NCBI GenBank assembly: GCA_951799425.1
Contig: OX637399.1
Span: forward strand, 36,553,701-36,617,700
Direction of reading: 5' to 3'
Length of the DNA stretch: 64,000 nt
Source: Ilex aquifolium
Lineage: Eukaryota > Streptophyta > Magnoliopsida > Aquifoliales > Aquifoliaceae
Below, one piece after another: positions 23,499 through 36,749 of this stretch. Every line of letters starts with the position of its first letter. Position 1 is the first letter of the stretch. The notes below the pieces were generated by a model that was not told the origin of the DNA, ran no database searches, and saw nothing but the letters and a program-made list of their open reading frames with translations. The position numbers were made by a program, and so were the translations under genes.

Positions 23499-25772
23499 GA
23501 ATTCTTTACAATGCCGCAAGAATCATCTTAATCAGAGACCGGAGCAAAAAGTTATGTCAGAAATACTAAAGATTGGGAAATTACTTTTTTTTTTCCTTGT
23601 GGAGGGGAATGGCCAACTATACCAAACTTCCATCTTCGAACTTGTTAGAAGATGAATCACCAATTTTGATCTCAATATATTGGTTTGGGTTTCAAGTTCT
23701 CATTGCAATGCCGCAAGAATTAGCTCAATCAGAGTTCGGGAGAAAAAGTTATTTCCGATATAATATTTCATTTTAAAGGAGGACTACTTATTACACAAAA
23801 CTTGCGTTACAATAGAGCCCATGCTAGAGGATTTTTCATGACTTTTGATGTGAATAAAATGGTTAGGGATTGAAGAATTCTTTACAATGCCGCAAGAATC
23901 ATCTTAATCAGAGACCGGAGCAAAAAGTTATGTCAGAAATACTGAAGATTGGGAAATTACTTTTTTTTTTCCTTGTGGAGGGGAATGGCCAACTATACCA
24001 AACTTCCATCACAATTTCGAACTTGTTAGAAGACGAATCACCAATTTTGATCTCAATATATTTGTTAGGGTTTCAAGTTCTCTTTGCAATGCCGTAAGTA
24101 TTAGCTCAATCCGAGTTCGGGAGAAAGAGTTATGTCGGATATAATATTTCATTTTAAAGGAGGACTACTTATTACACAAAACTTGCGTTACAATAGAGTC
24201 CATGCTAGAGGATTTTTCATGACTTTTGATGTGAATGAAATGGTTAGGGATTGAAGAATTCTTTACAATGCCGCAAGAATCATCTTAATCAGAGACCGGA
24301 GCAAAAAGTTATGTCAGAAATACTGAAGATTGGGAAATTACTTTTTTTTGCCTTGTGGAGGGGAATGTCCAACTATACCAAACTTCCATCACAATTTCGA
24401 ACTTGTTAGAAGATGAATCACCAATTTTGATCTCAATATATTGGTTTGGGTTTCAAGTTCTCTTTGCAATGCCGCAAGAATTAGCTCAATCCGAGTTCGG
24501 GAGAAAGAGTTATGTCGGATATAATATTTCATTTTAAAGGAGGACTACTTATTACACAAAACTTGCGTTACAATAGAGCCCATGCTAGAGGATTTTTCAT
24601 GACTTTTGATGTGAATAAAATGGTTAGGGATTGAAGAATTCTTTACAATGCCGCAAGAATCATCTTAATCAGAGACCGGAGCAAAAAGTTATGTCAGAAA
24701 TACTAAAGATTGGGAAATTACTTTTTTTTTTCCTTGTGGAGGGGAATGGCCAACTATACCAAACTTCCATCTTCGAACTTGTTAGAAGATGAATCACCAA
24801 TTTTGATCTCAATATATTGGTTTGGGTTTCAAGTTCTCATTGCAATGCCGCAAGAATTAGCTCAATCAGAGTTCGGGAGAAAAAGTTATTTCCGATATAA
24901 TATTTCATTTTAAAGGAGGACTACTTATTACACAAAACTTGCATTACAATAGAGCCCATGCTAGAGGATTTTTCATGACTTTTGATGTGAATAAAATGGT
25001 TAGGGATTGAAGAATTCTTTACAATGCCGCAAGAATCATCTTAATCAGAGACCGGAGCAAAAAGTTATGTCAGAAATACTGAAGATTGGGAAATTACTTT
25101 TTTTTTTCCTTGTGGAGGGGAATGGCCAACTATACCAAACTTCCATCACAATTTCGAACTTGTTAGAAGACGAATCACCAATTTTGATCTCAATATATTT
25201 GTTAGGGTTTCAAGTTCTCTTTGCAATGCCGTAAGTATTAGCTCAATCCGAGTTCGGGAGAAAGAGTTATGTCGGATATAATATTTCATTTTAAAGGAGG
25301 ACTACTTATTACACAAAACTTGCGTTACAATAGAGTCCATGCTAGAGGATTTTTCATGACTTTTGATGTGAATGAAATGGTTAGGGATTGAAGAATTCTT
25401 TACAATGCCGCAAGAATCATCTTAATCAGAGACCGGAGCAAAAAGTTATGTCAGAAATACTGAAGATTGGGAAATTACTTTTTTTTGCCTTGTGGAGGGG
25501 AATGTCCAACTATACCAAACTTCCATCACAATTTCGAACTTGTTAGAAGATGAATCACCAATTTTGATCTCAATATATTGGTTTGGGTTTCAAGTTCTCT
25601 TTGCAATGCCGCAAGAATTAGCTCAATCCGAGTTCGGGAGAAAGAGTTATGTCGGATATAATATTTCATTTTAAAGGAGGACTACTTATTACACAAAACT
25701 TGCGTTACAATAGAGCCCATGCTAGAGGATTTTTCATGACTTTTGATGTGAATAAAATGGTTAGGGATTGAA
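23499..25772. repeat. Pair of nearly identical 1,137-bp trimers
   Basis: Trimers are 23499-24635 (A 23499, B 23875, C 24256) and 24636-25772 (A 24636, B 25012, C 25393). They share private marks: A with TATTGGTTTGGG and TTATTTCCG, and B with AGACGAATCACC and ten T. This implies direct duplication of one trimer. The first A has GCGTTACAAT and the second GCATTACAAT. Confidence 0.9.
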
Positions 25773-26907
25773 GAATTCTTTACAATGCCGCAAGAATCAT
25801 CTTAATCAGAGACCGGAGCAAAAAGTTATGTCAGAAATACTAAAGATTGGGAAATTACTTTTTTTTTTCCTTGTGGAGGGGAATGGCCAATATACCAAAC
25901 TTCCATCTTCGAACTTGTTAGAAGATGAATCACCAATTTTGATCTCAATATATTGGTTTGGGTTTCAAGTTCTCATTGCAATGCCGCAAGAATTAGCTCA
26001 ATCAGAGTTCGGGAGAAAAAGTTATTTCCGATATAATATTTCATTTTAAAGGAGGACTACTTATTACACAAAACTTGCATTACAATAGAGCCCATGCTAG
26101 AGGATTTTTCATGACTTTTGATGTGAATAAAATGGTTAGGGATTGAAGAATTCTTTACAATGCCGCAAGAATCATCTTAATCAGAGACCGGAGCAAAAAG
26201 TTATGTCAGAAATACTGAAGATTGGGAAATTATTTTTTTTTTCCTTGTGGAGGGGAATGGCCAACTATACCAAACTTCCATCACAATTTCGAACTTGTTA
26301 GAAGATGAATCACCAATTTTGATCTCAATATATTTGTTAGGGTTTCAAGTTCTCTTTGCAATGCCGTAAGTATTAGCTCAATCCGAGTTCGGGAGAAAGA
26401 GTTATGTCGGATATAATATTTCATTTTAAAGGAGGAGTACTTATTACACAAAACTTGCGTTACAATAGAGTCCATGCTAAAGGATTTTTCATGACTTTTG
26501 ATGTGAATGAAATGGTTAGGGATTGAAGAATTCTTTACAATGCCGCAAGAATCATCTTAATCAGAGACCGGAGCAAAAAGTTATGTCAGAAATACTGAAG
26601 ATTGGGAAATTACTTTTTTTTGCCTTGTGGAGGGGAATGGCCAACTATACCAAACTTCCATCACAATTTCGAACTTGTTAGAAGATGAATCACCAATTTT
26701 GATCTCAATATATTGGTATGGGATTCAAGTTCCCTTTGCAATGCCGCAAGAATTAGCTCAATCCGAGTTCGGGAGAAAGAGTTATGTCGGATATAATATT
26801 TCATTTTAAAGGAGGACTACTTATTACACAAAACTTGCGTTACAATAGAGCCCATGCTAGAGGATTTTTCATGACTTTTGATGTGAATAAAATGGTTAGG
26901 GATTGAA
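25773..26907. repeat. ABC' trimer related to the following super-HOR
   Basis: Units are A 25773, B 26148 and C' 26528. The A copy lacks one base (GGCCAATATACC). B has GCTAAAGG and C' has GGTATGGG, marks shared with the trimers at 26908 and 30314. Confidence 0.9.
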
Positions 26908-29900
26908 GAATTCTTTACAATGCCGCAAGAATCATCTTAATCAGAGACCGGAGCAAAAAGTTATGTCAGAAATACTAAAGATTGGAAATTACTTTTTTTT
27001 TTCCTTGTGGAGGGGAATGGCCAACTATACCAAACTTCCATCTTCGAACTTGTTAGAAGATGAATCACCAATTTTGATCTCAATATATTGGTTTGGGTTT
27101 CAAGTTCTCATTGCAATGCCGCAAGAATTAGCTCAATCAGAGTTCGGGAGAAAAAGTTATTTCCGATATAATATTTCATTTTAAAGGAGGACTACTTATT
27201 ACACAAAACTTGCATTACAATAGAGCCCATGCTAGAGGATTTTTCATGACTTTTGATGTGAATAAAATGGTTAGGGATTGAAGAATTCTTTACAATGCCG
27301 CAAGAATCATCTTAATCAGAGACCGGAGCAAAAAGTTATGTCAGAAATACTGAAGATTGGGAAATTATTTTTTTTTTCCTTGTGGAGGGGAATGGCCAAC
27401 TATACCAAACTTCCATCACAATTTCGAACTTGTTAGAAGATGAATCACCAATTTTGATCTCAATATATTTGTTAGGGTTTCAAGTTCTCTTTGCAATGCC
27501 GTAAGTATTAGCTCAATCCGAGTTCGGGAGAAAGAGTTATGTCGGATATAATATTTCATTTTAAAGGAGGAGTACTTATTACACAAAACTTGCGTTACAA
27601 TAGAGTCCATGCTAAAGGATTTTTCATGACTTTTGATGTGAATGAAATGGTTAGGGATTGAAGAATTCTTTACAATGCCGCAAGAATCATCTTAATCAGA
27701 GACCGGAGCAAAAAGTTATGTCAGAAATACTGAAGATTGGGAAATTACTTTTTTTTGCCTTGTGGAGGGGAATGGCCAACTATACCAAACTTCCATCACA
27801 ATTTCGAACTTGTTAGAAGATGAATCACCAATTTTGATCTCAATATATTGGTATGGGATTCAAGTTCCCTTTGCAATGCCGCAAGAATTAGCTCAATCCG
27901 AGTTCGGGAGAAAGAGTTATGTCGGATATAATATTTCATTTTAAAGGAGGACTACTTATTACACAAAACTTGCGTTACAATAGAGCCCATGCTAGAGGAT
28001 TTTTCATGACTTTTGATGTGAATAAAATGGTTAGGGATTGAAGAATTCTTTACAATGCCGCAAGAATCATCTTAATCAGAGACCGGAGCAAAAAGTTATG
28101 TCAGAAATACTAAAGATTGGAAATTACTTTTTTTTTTCCTTGTGGAGGGGAATGGCCAACTATACCAAACTTCCATCTTCGAACTTGTTAGAAGATGAAT
28201 CACCAATTTTGATCTCAATATATTGGTTAGGGTTTCAAGTTCTCATTGCAATGCCGCAAGAATTAGCTCAATCAGAGTTCGGGAGAAAAAGTTATGTCCG
28301 ATATAATATTTCATTTTAAAGGAGGACTACTTATTACACAAAACTTGCATTACAATAGAGCCCATGCTAGAGGATTTTTCATGACTTTTGATGTGAATAA
28401 AATGGTTAGGGATTGAAGAATTCTTTACAATGCCGCAAGAATCATCTTAATCAGAGACCGGAGCAAAAAGTTATGTCAGAAATACTGAAGATTGGGAAAT
28501 TACTTTTTTTTGCCTTGTGGAGGGGAATGGCCAACTATACCAAACATCCATCACAATTTCGAACTTGTTAGAAGATGAATCACCAATTTTGATCTCAATA
28601 TATTTGTTAGGGTTTCAAGTTCTCTTTGCAATGCCGTAAGTATTAGCTCAATCCGAGTTCGGGAGAAAGAGTTATGTCGGATATAATATTTCATTTTAAA
28701 GGAGGACTACTTATTACACAAAACTTGCGTTACAATAGAGTCCATGCTAGAGGATTTTTCATGACTTTTGATGTGAATGAAATGGTTAGGGATTGAAGAA
28801 TTCTTTACAATGCCGCAAGAATCATCTTAATCAGAGACCGGAGCAAAAAGTTATGTCAGAAATACTGAAGATTGGGAAATTACTTTTTTTTGCCTTGTGG
28901 AGGGGAATGTCCAACTATACCAAACTTCCATCACAATTTCGAACTTGTTAGAAGATGAATCACCAATTTTGATCTCAATATATTGGTTTGGGTTTCAAGT
29001 TCTCTTTGCAATGCCGCAAGAATTAGCTCAATCCGAGTTCGGGAGAAAGAGTTATGTCGGATATAATATTTCATTTTAAAGGAGGACTACTTATTACACA
29101 AAACTTGCGTTACAATAGAGCCCATGCTAGAGGATTTTTCATGACTTTTGATGTGAATAAAATGGTTAGGGATTGAAGAATTCTTTACAATGCCGCAAGA
29201 ATCATCTTAATCAGAGACCGGAGCAAAAAGTTATGTCAGAAATACTAAAGATTGGGAAATTACTTTTTTTTTTCCTTGTGGAGGGGAATGGCCAACTATA
29301 CCAAACTTCCATCTTCGAACTTGTTAGAAGATGAATCACCAATTTTGATCTCAATATATTGGTTAGGGTTTCAAGTTCTCATTGCAATGCCGCAAGAATT
29401 AGCTCAATCAGAGTTCGGGAGAAAAAGTTATTTCCGATATAATATTTCATTTTAAAGGAGGACTAGTTATTACACAAAACTTGCATTACAATAGAGCCCA
29501 TGCTAGAGGATTTTTCATGACTTTTGATGTGAATAAAATGGTTAGGGATTGAAGAATTCTTTACAATGCCGCAAGAATCATCTTAATCAGATACCGGAGC
29601 AAAAAGTTATGTCAGAAATACTGAAGATTGGGAAATTATTTTTTTTTTCCTTGTGGAGGGGAATGGCCAACTATACCAAACTTCCATCACAATTTCGAAC
29701 TTGTTAGAAGATGAATCACCAATTTTGATCTCAATATATTTGTTAGGGTTTCAAGTTCTCTTTGCAATGCCGTAAGTATTAGCTCAATCCGAGTTCGGGA
29801 GAAAGAGTTATGTCGGATATAATATTTCATTTTAAAGGAGGAGTACTTATTACACAAAACTTGCGTTACAATAGAGTCCATGCTAGAGGATTTTTCATGA

Positions 29901-30313
29901 CTTTTGATGTGAATGAAATGGTTAGGGATTGAAGAATTCTTTACAATGCCGCAAGAATCATCTTAATCAGAGACCGGAGCAAAAAGTTATGTCAGAAATA
30001 CTGAAGATTGGGAAATTACTTTTTTTTGCCTTGTGGAGGGGAATGGCCAACTATACCAAACTTCCATCACAATTTCGAACTTGTTAGAAGATGAATCACC
30101 AATTTTGATCTGAATATATTGGTTTGGGATTCAAGTTCCCTTTGCAATGGCGCAAGAATTAGCTCAATCCGAGTTCGGGAGAAAGAGTTATGTCGGATAT
30201 AATATTTCATTTTAAAGGAGGACTACTTATTACACAAAACTTGCGTTACAATAGAGCCCATGCTAGAGGATTTTTCATGACTTTTGATGTGAATAAAATG
30301 GTTAGGGATTGAA
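26908..30313. repeat. Nine-monomer super-HOR, copy 1 (3,406 bp)
   Basis: Trimers start at 26908, 28043 and 29178. Trimer 1 has GCTAAAGG in B and GGTATGGG in C'. Trimer 2 has standard C. Trimer 3 has CAGATACCGG in B and AATGGCGCAAG in C'. The same three signatures recur in the same order exactly 3,406 bp downstream. The C' at 29934 has GATCTGAATAT, giving a stop where its copy has none. Confidence 0.9.
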
Positions 30314-33300
30314 GAATTCTTTACAATGCCGCAAGAATCATCTTAATCAGAGACCGGAGCAAAAAGTTATGTCAGAAATACTAAAGATTGGAAATTACTT
30401 TTTTTTTTCCTTGTGGAGGGGAATGGCCAACTATACCAAACTTCCATCTTCGAACTTGTTAGAAGATGAATCACCAATTTTGATCTCAATATATTGGTTT
30501 GGGTTTCAAGTTCTCATTGCAATGCCGCAAGAATTAGCTCAATCAGAGTTCGGGAGAAAAAGTTATTTCCGATATAATATTTCATTTTAAAGGAGGACTA
30601 CTTATTACACAAAACTTGCATTACGATAGAGCCCATGCTAGAGGATTTTTCATGACTTTTGATGTGAATAAAATGGTTAGGGATTGAAGAATTCTTTACA
30701 ATGCCGCAAGAATCATCTTAATCAGAGACCGGAGCAAAAAGTTATGTCAGAAATACTGAAGATTGAGAAATTATTTTTTTTTTCCTTGTGGAGGGGAATG
30801 GCCAACTATACCAAACTTCCATCACAATTTCGAACTTGTTAGAAGATGAATCACCAATTTTGATCTCAATATATTTGTTAGGGTTTCAAGTTCTCTTTGC
30901 AATGCCGTAAGTATTAGCTCAATCCGAGTTCGGGAGAAAGAGTTATGTCGGATATAATATTTCATTTTAAAGGAGGAGTACTTATTACACAAAACTTGCG
31001 TTACAATAGAGTCCATGCTAAAGGATTTTTCATGACTTTTGATGTGAATGAAATGGTTAGGGATTGAAGAATTCTTTACAATGCCGCAAGAATCATCTTA
31101 ATCAGAGACCGGAGCAAAAAGTTATGTCAGAAATACTGAAGATTGGGAAATTACTTTTTTTTGCCTTGTGGAGGGGAATGGCCAACTATACCAAACTTCC
31201 ATCACAATTTCGAACTTGTTAGAAGATGAATCACCAATTTTGATCTCAATATATTGGTATGGGATTCAAGTTCCCTTTGCAATGCCGCAAGAATTAGCTC
31301 AATCCGAGTTCGGGAGAAAGAGTTATGTCGGATATAATATTTCATTTTAAAGGAGGACTACTTATTACACAAAACTTGCGTTACAATAGAGCCCATGCTA
31401 GAGGATTTTTCATGACTTTTGATGTGAATAAAATGGTTAGGGATTGAAGAATTCTTTACAATGCCGCAAGAATCATCTTAATCAGAGACCGGAGCAAAAA
31501 GTTATGTCAGAAATACTAAAGATTGGAAATTACTTTTTTTTTTCCTTGTGGAGGGGAATGGCCAACTATACCAAACTTCCATCTTCGAACTTGTTAGAAG
31601 ATGAATCACCAATTTTGATCTCAATATATTGGTTAGGGTTTCAAGTTCTCATTGCAATGCCGCAAGAATTAGCTCAATCAGAGTTCGGGAGAAAAAGTTA
31701 TGTCCGATATAATATTTCATTTTAAAGGAGGACTACTTATTACACAAAACTTGCATTACAATAGAGCCCATGCTAGAGGATTTTTCATGACTTTTGATGT
31801 GAATAAAATGGTTAGGGATTGAAGAATTCTTTACAATGCCGCAAGAATCATCTTAATCAGAGACCGGAGCAAAAAGTTATGTCAGAAATACTGAAGATTG
31901 GGAAATTACTTTTTTTTGCCTTGTGGAGGGGAATGGCCAACTATACCAAACTTCCATCACAATTTCGAACTTGTTAGAAGATGAATCACCAATTTTGATC
32001 TCAATATATTTGTTAGGGTTTCAAGTTCTCTTTGCAATGCCGTAAGTATTAGCTCAATCCGAGTTCGGGAGAAAGAGTTATGTCGGATATAATATTTCAT
32101 TTTAAAGGAGGACTACTTATTACACAAAACTTGCGTTACAATAGAGTCCATGCTAGAGGATTTTTCATGACTTTTGATGTGAATGAAATGGTTAGGGATT
32201 GAAGAATTCTTTACAATGCCGCAAGAATCATCTTAATCAGAGACCGGAGCAAAAAGTTATGTCAGAAATACTGAAGATTGGGAAATTACTTTTTTTTGCC
32301 TTGTGGAGGGGAATGTCCAACTATACCAAACTTCCATCACAATTTCGAACTTGTTAGAAGATGAATCACCAATTTTGATCTCAATATATTGGTTTGGGTT
32401 TCAAGTTCTCTTTGCAATGCCGCAAGAATTAGCTCAATCCGAGTTCGGGAGAAAGAGTTATGTCGGATATAATATTTCATTTTAAAGGAGGACTACTTAT
32501 TACACAAAACTTGCGTTACAATAGAGCCCATGCTAGAGGATTTTTCATGACTTTTGATGTGAATAAAATGGTTAGGGATTGAAGAATTCTTTACAATGCC
32601 GCAAGAATCATCTTAATCAGAGACCGGAGCAAAAAGTTATGTCAGAAATACTAAAGATTGGGAAATTACTTTTTTTTTTCCTTGTGGAGGGGAATGGCCA
32701 ACTATACCAAACTTCCATCTTCGAACTTGTTAGAAGATGAATCACCAATTTTGATCTCAATATATTGGTTAGGGTTTCAAGTTCTCATTGCAATGCCGCA
32801 AGAATTAGCTCAATCAGAGTTCGGGAGAAAAAGTTATTTCCGATATAATATTTCATTTTAAAGGAGGACTACTTATTACACAAAACTTGCATTACAATAG
32901 AGCCCATGCTAGAGGATTTTTCATGACTTTTGATGTGAATAAAATGGTTAGGGATTGAAGAATTCTTTACAATGCCGCAAGAATCATCTTAATCAGATAC
33001 CGGAGCAAAAAGTTATGTCAGAAATACTGAAGATTGGGAAATTATTTTTTTTTTCCTTGTGGAGGGGAATGGCCAACTATACCAAACTTCCATCACAATT
33101 TCGAACTTGTTAGAAGATGAATCACCAATTTTGATCTCAATATATTTGTTAGGGTTTCAAGTTCTCTTTGCAATGCCGTAAGTATTAGCTCAATCCGAGT
33201 TCGGGAGAAAGAGTTATGTCGGATATAATATTTCATTTTAAAGGAGGAGTACTTATTACACAAAACTTGCGTTACAATAGAGTCCATGCTAGAGGATTTT

Positions 33301-33719
33301 TCATGACTTTTGATGTGAATGAAATGGTTTGGGATTGAAGAATTCTTTACAATGCCGCAAGAATCATCTTAATCAGAGACCGGAGCAAAAAATTATGTCA
33401 GAAATACTGAAGATTGGGAAATTACTTTTTTTTGCCTTGTGGAGGGGAATGGCCAACTATACCAAACTTCCATCACAATTTCGAACTTGTTAGAAGATGA
33501 ATCACCAATTTTGATCTCAATATATTGGTTTGGGATTCAAGTTCCCTTTGCAATGGCGCAAGAATTAGCTCAATCCGAGTTCGGGAGAAAGAGTTATGTC
33601 GGATATAATATTTCATTTTAAAGGAGGACTACTTATTACACAAAACTTGCGTTACAATAGAGCCCATGCTAGAGGATTTTTCATGACTTTTGATGTGAAT
33701 AAAATGGTTAGGGATTGAA
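30314..33719. repeat. Nine-monomer super-HOR, copy 2 (3,406 bp)
   Basis: Trimers start at 30314, 31449 and 32584 and mirror 26908-30313 mark for mark. By eye I noted seven single-base differences between the copies, for example TTACGATAG near 30624, GATTGAGAAA near 30763, and ACTACTTATT near 32870 where copy 1 has ACTAGTTATT. Identity is therefore very high, though this was not an exhaustive alignment. Confidence 0.9.
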
Positions 33720-34479
33720 GAATTCTTTACAATGCCGCAAGAATCATCTTAATCAGAGACCGGAGCAAAAAGTTATGTCAGAAATACTAAAGATTGGAAA
33801 TTACTTTTTTTTTTCCTTGTGGAGGGGAATGGCCAACTATACCAAACTTCCATCACAATTTCGAACTTGTTAGAAGATGAATCACCAATTTTGATCTCAA
33901 TATATTTGTTAGGGTTTCAAGTTCTCTTTGCAATGCCGTAAGTATTAGCTCAATCCGAGTTCGGGAGAAAGAGTTATGTCGGATATAATATTTCATTTTA
34001 AAGGAGGAGTACTTATTACACAAAACTTGCGTTACAATAGAGTCCATGCTAGAGGATTTTTCATGACTTTTGATGTGAATGAAATGGTTAGGGATTGAAG
34101 AATTCTTTACAATGCCGCAAGAATCATCTTAATCAGAGACCGGAGCAAAAAGTTATGTCAGAAATACTGAAGATTGGGAAATTACTTTTTTTTGCCTTGT
34201 GGAGGGGAATGGCCAACTATACCAAACTTCCATCACAATTTCGAACTTGTTAGAAGATGAATCACCAATTTTGATCTCAATATATTGGTTTGGGATTCAA
34301 GTTCCCTTTGCAATGCCGCAAGAATTAGCTCAATCCGAGTTCGGGAGAAAGAGTTATGTCGGATATAATATTTCATTTTAAAGGAGGACTACTTATTACA
34401 CAAAACTTGCGTTACAATAGAGCCCATGCTAGAGGATTTTTCATGACTTTTGATGTGAATAAAATGGTTAGGGATTGAA
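33720..34479. repeat. Two-monomer block: A/B hybrid plus C' (760 bp)
   Basis: The 33720-34099 unit begins as type A (AAAGATTGGAAATT, ten T) and continues as type B (ACAAT present, TATTTGTTAGG, GTAAGTATT, GAGTACTT). The switch lies about between 33800 and 33854. C' follows at 34100. One monomer's worth of the trimer is missing, the counterpart of the B/A hybrids at 13.6-19.3 kb, where one is gained. Confidence 0.87.
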
Positions 34480-36749
34480 GAATTCTTTACAATGCCGCAA
34501 GAATCATCTTAATCAGAGACCGGAGCAAAAAGTTATGTCAGAAATACTAAAGATTGGAAATTACTTTTTTTTTTCCTTGTGGAGGGGAATGGCCAACTAT
34601 ACCAAACTTCCATCTTCGAACTTGTTAGAAGATGAATCACCAATTTTGATCTCAATATATTGGTTAGGGTTTCAAGTTCTCATTGCAATGCCGCAAGAAT
34701 TAGCTCAATCAGAGTTCGGGAGAAAAAGTTATGTCCGATATAATATTTCATTTTAAAGGAGGACTACTTATTACACAAAACTTGCATTACAATAGAGCCC
34801 ATGCTAGAGGATTTTTCATGACTTTTGATGTGAATAAAATGGTTAGGGATTGAAGAATTCTTTACAATGCCGCAAGAATCATCTTAATCAGAGACCGGAG
34901 CAAAAAGTTATGTCAGAAATACTGAAGATTGGGAAATTATTTTTTTTTGCCTTGTGGAGGGGAATGGCCAACTATACCAAACTTCCATCACAATTTCGAA
35001 CTTGTTAGAAGATGAATCACCAATTTTGATCTCAATATATTTGTTAGGGTTTCAAGTTCTCTTTGCAATGCCGTAAGTATTAGCTCAATCCGAGTTCGGG
35101 AGAAAGAGTTATGTCGGATATAATATTTCATTTTAAAGGAGGACTACTTATTACACAAAACTTGCGTTACAATAGAGTCCATGCTAGAGGATTTTTCATG
35201 ACTTTTGATGTGAATGAAATGGTTAGGGATTGAAGAATTCTTTACAATGCCGCAAGAATCATCTTAATCAGAGACCGGAGCAAAAAGTTATGTCAGAAAT
35301 ACTGAAGATTGGGAAATTACTTTTTTTTGCCTTGTGGAGGGGAATGTCCAACTATACCAAACTTCCATCACAATTTCGAACTTGTTAGAAGATGAATCAC
35401 CAATTTTGATCTCAATATATTGGTTTGGGATTCAAGTTCTCTTTGCAATGCCGCAAGAATTAGCTCAATTCGAGTTCGGGAGAAAGAGTTATGTCGGATA
35501 TAATATTTCATTTTAAAGGAGGACTACTTATTACACAAAACTTGCGTTACAATAGAGCCCATGCTAGAGGATTTTTCATGACTTTTGATGTGAATAAAAT
35601 GGTTAGGGATTGAAGAATTCTTTACAATGCCGCAAGAATCATCTTAATCAGAGACCGGAGCAAAAAGTTATGTCAGAAATACTAAAGATTGGAAATTACT
35701 TTTTTTTTTCCTTGTGGAGGGGAATGGCCAACTATACCAAACTTCCATCTTCGAACTTGTTAGAAGATGAATCACCAATTTTGATCTCAATATATTGGTT
35801 AGGGTTTCAAGTTCTCATTGCAATGCCGCAAGAATTAGCTCAATCAGAGTTCGGGAGAAAAAGTTATGTCCGATATAATATTTCATTTTAAAGGAGGACT
35901 ACTTATTACACAAAACTTGCATTACAATAGAGCCCATGCTAGAGGATTTTTCATGACTTTTGATGTGAATAAAATGGTTAGGGATTGAAGAATTCTTTAC
36001 AATGCCGCAAGAATCATCTTAATCAGAGACCGGAGCAAAAAGTTATGTCAGAAATACTGAAGATTGGGAAATTATTTTTTTTTGCCTTGTGGAGGGGAAT
36101 GGCCAACTATACCAAACTTCCATCACAATTTCGAACTTGTTAGAAGATGAATCACCAATTTTGATCTGAATATATTTGTTAGGGTTTCAAGTTCTCTTTG
36201 CAATGCCGTAAGTATTAGCTCAATCCGAGTTCGGGAGAAAGAGTTATGTCGGATATAATATTTCATTTTAAAGGAGGACTACTTATTACACAAAACTTGC
36301 GTTACAATAGAGTCCATGCTAGAGGATTTTTCATGACTTTTGATGTGAATGAAATGGTTAGGGATTGAAGAATTCTTTACAATGCCGCAAGAATCATCTT
36401 AATCAGAGACCGGAGCAAAAAGTTATGTCAGAAATACTGAAGATTGGGAAATTACTTTTTTTTGCCTTGTGGAGGGGAATGGCCAACTATACCAAACTTC
36501 CATCACAATTTCGAACTTGTTAGAAGATGAATCACCAATTTTGATCTCAATATATTGGTTTGGGATTCAAGTTCCCTTTGCAATGCCGCAAGAATTAGCT
36601 CAATCCGAGTTCGGGAGAAAGAGTTATGTCGGATATAATATTTCATTTTAAAGGAGGACTACTTATTACACAAAACTTGCGTTACAATAGAGCCCATGCT
36701 AGAGGATTTTTCATGACTTTTGATGTGAATAAAATGGTTAGGGATTGAA
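34480..36749. repeat. Two regular ABC trimers
   Basis: Trimers are 34480 (A 34480, B 34855, C 35235) and 35615 (A 35615, B 35990, C' 36370). The 35235 C unit has GGGATTCAAGTTCTC, intermediate between C and C', and CAATTCGAG. The 35990 B unit has GATCTGAATAT. Confidence 0.92.
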
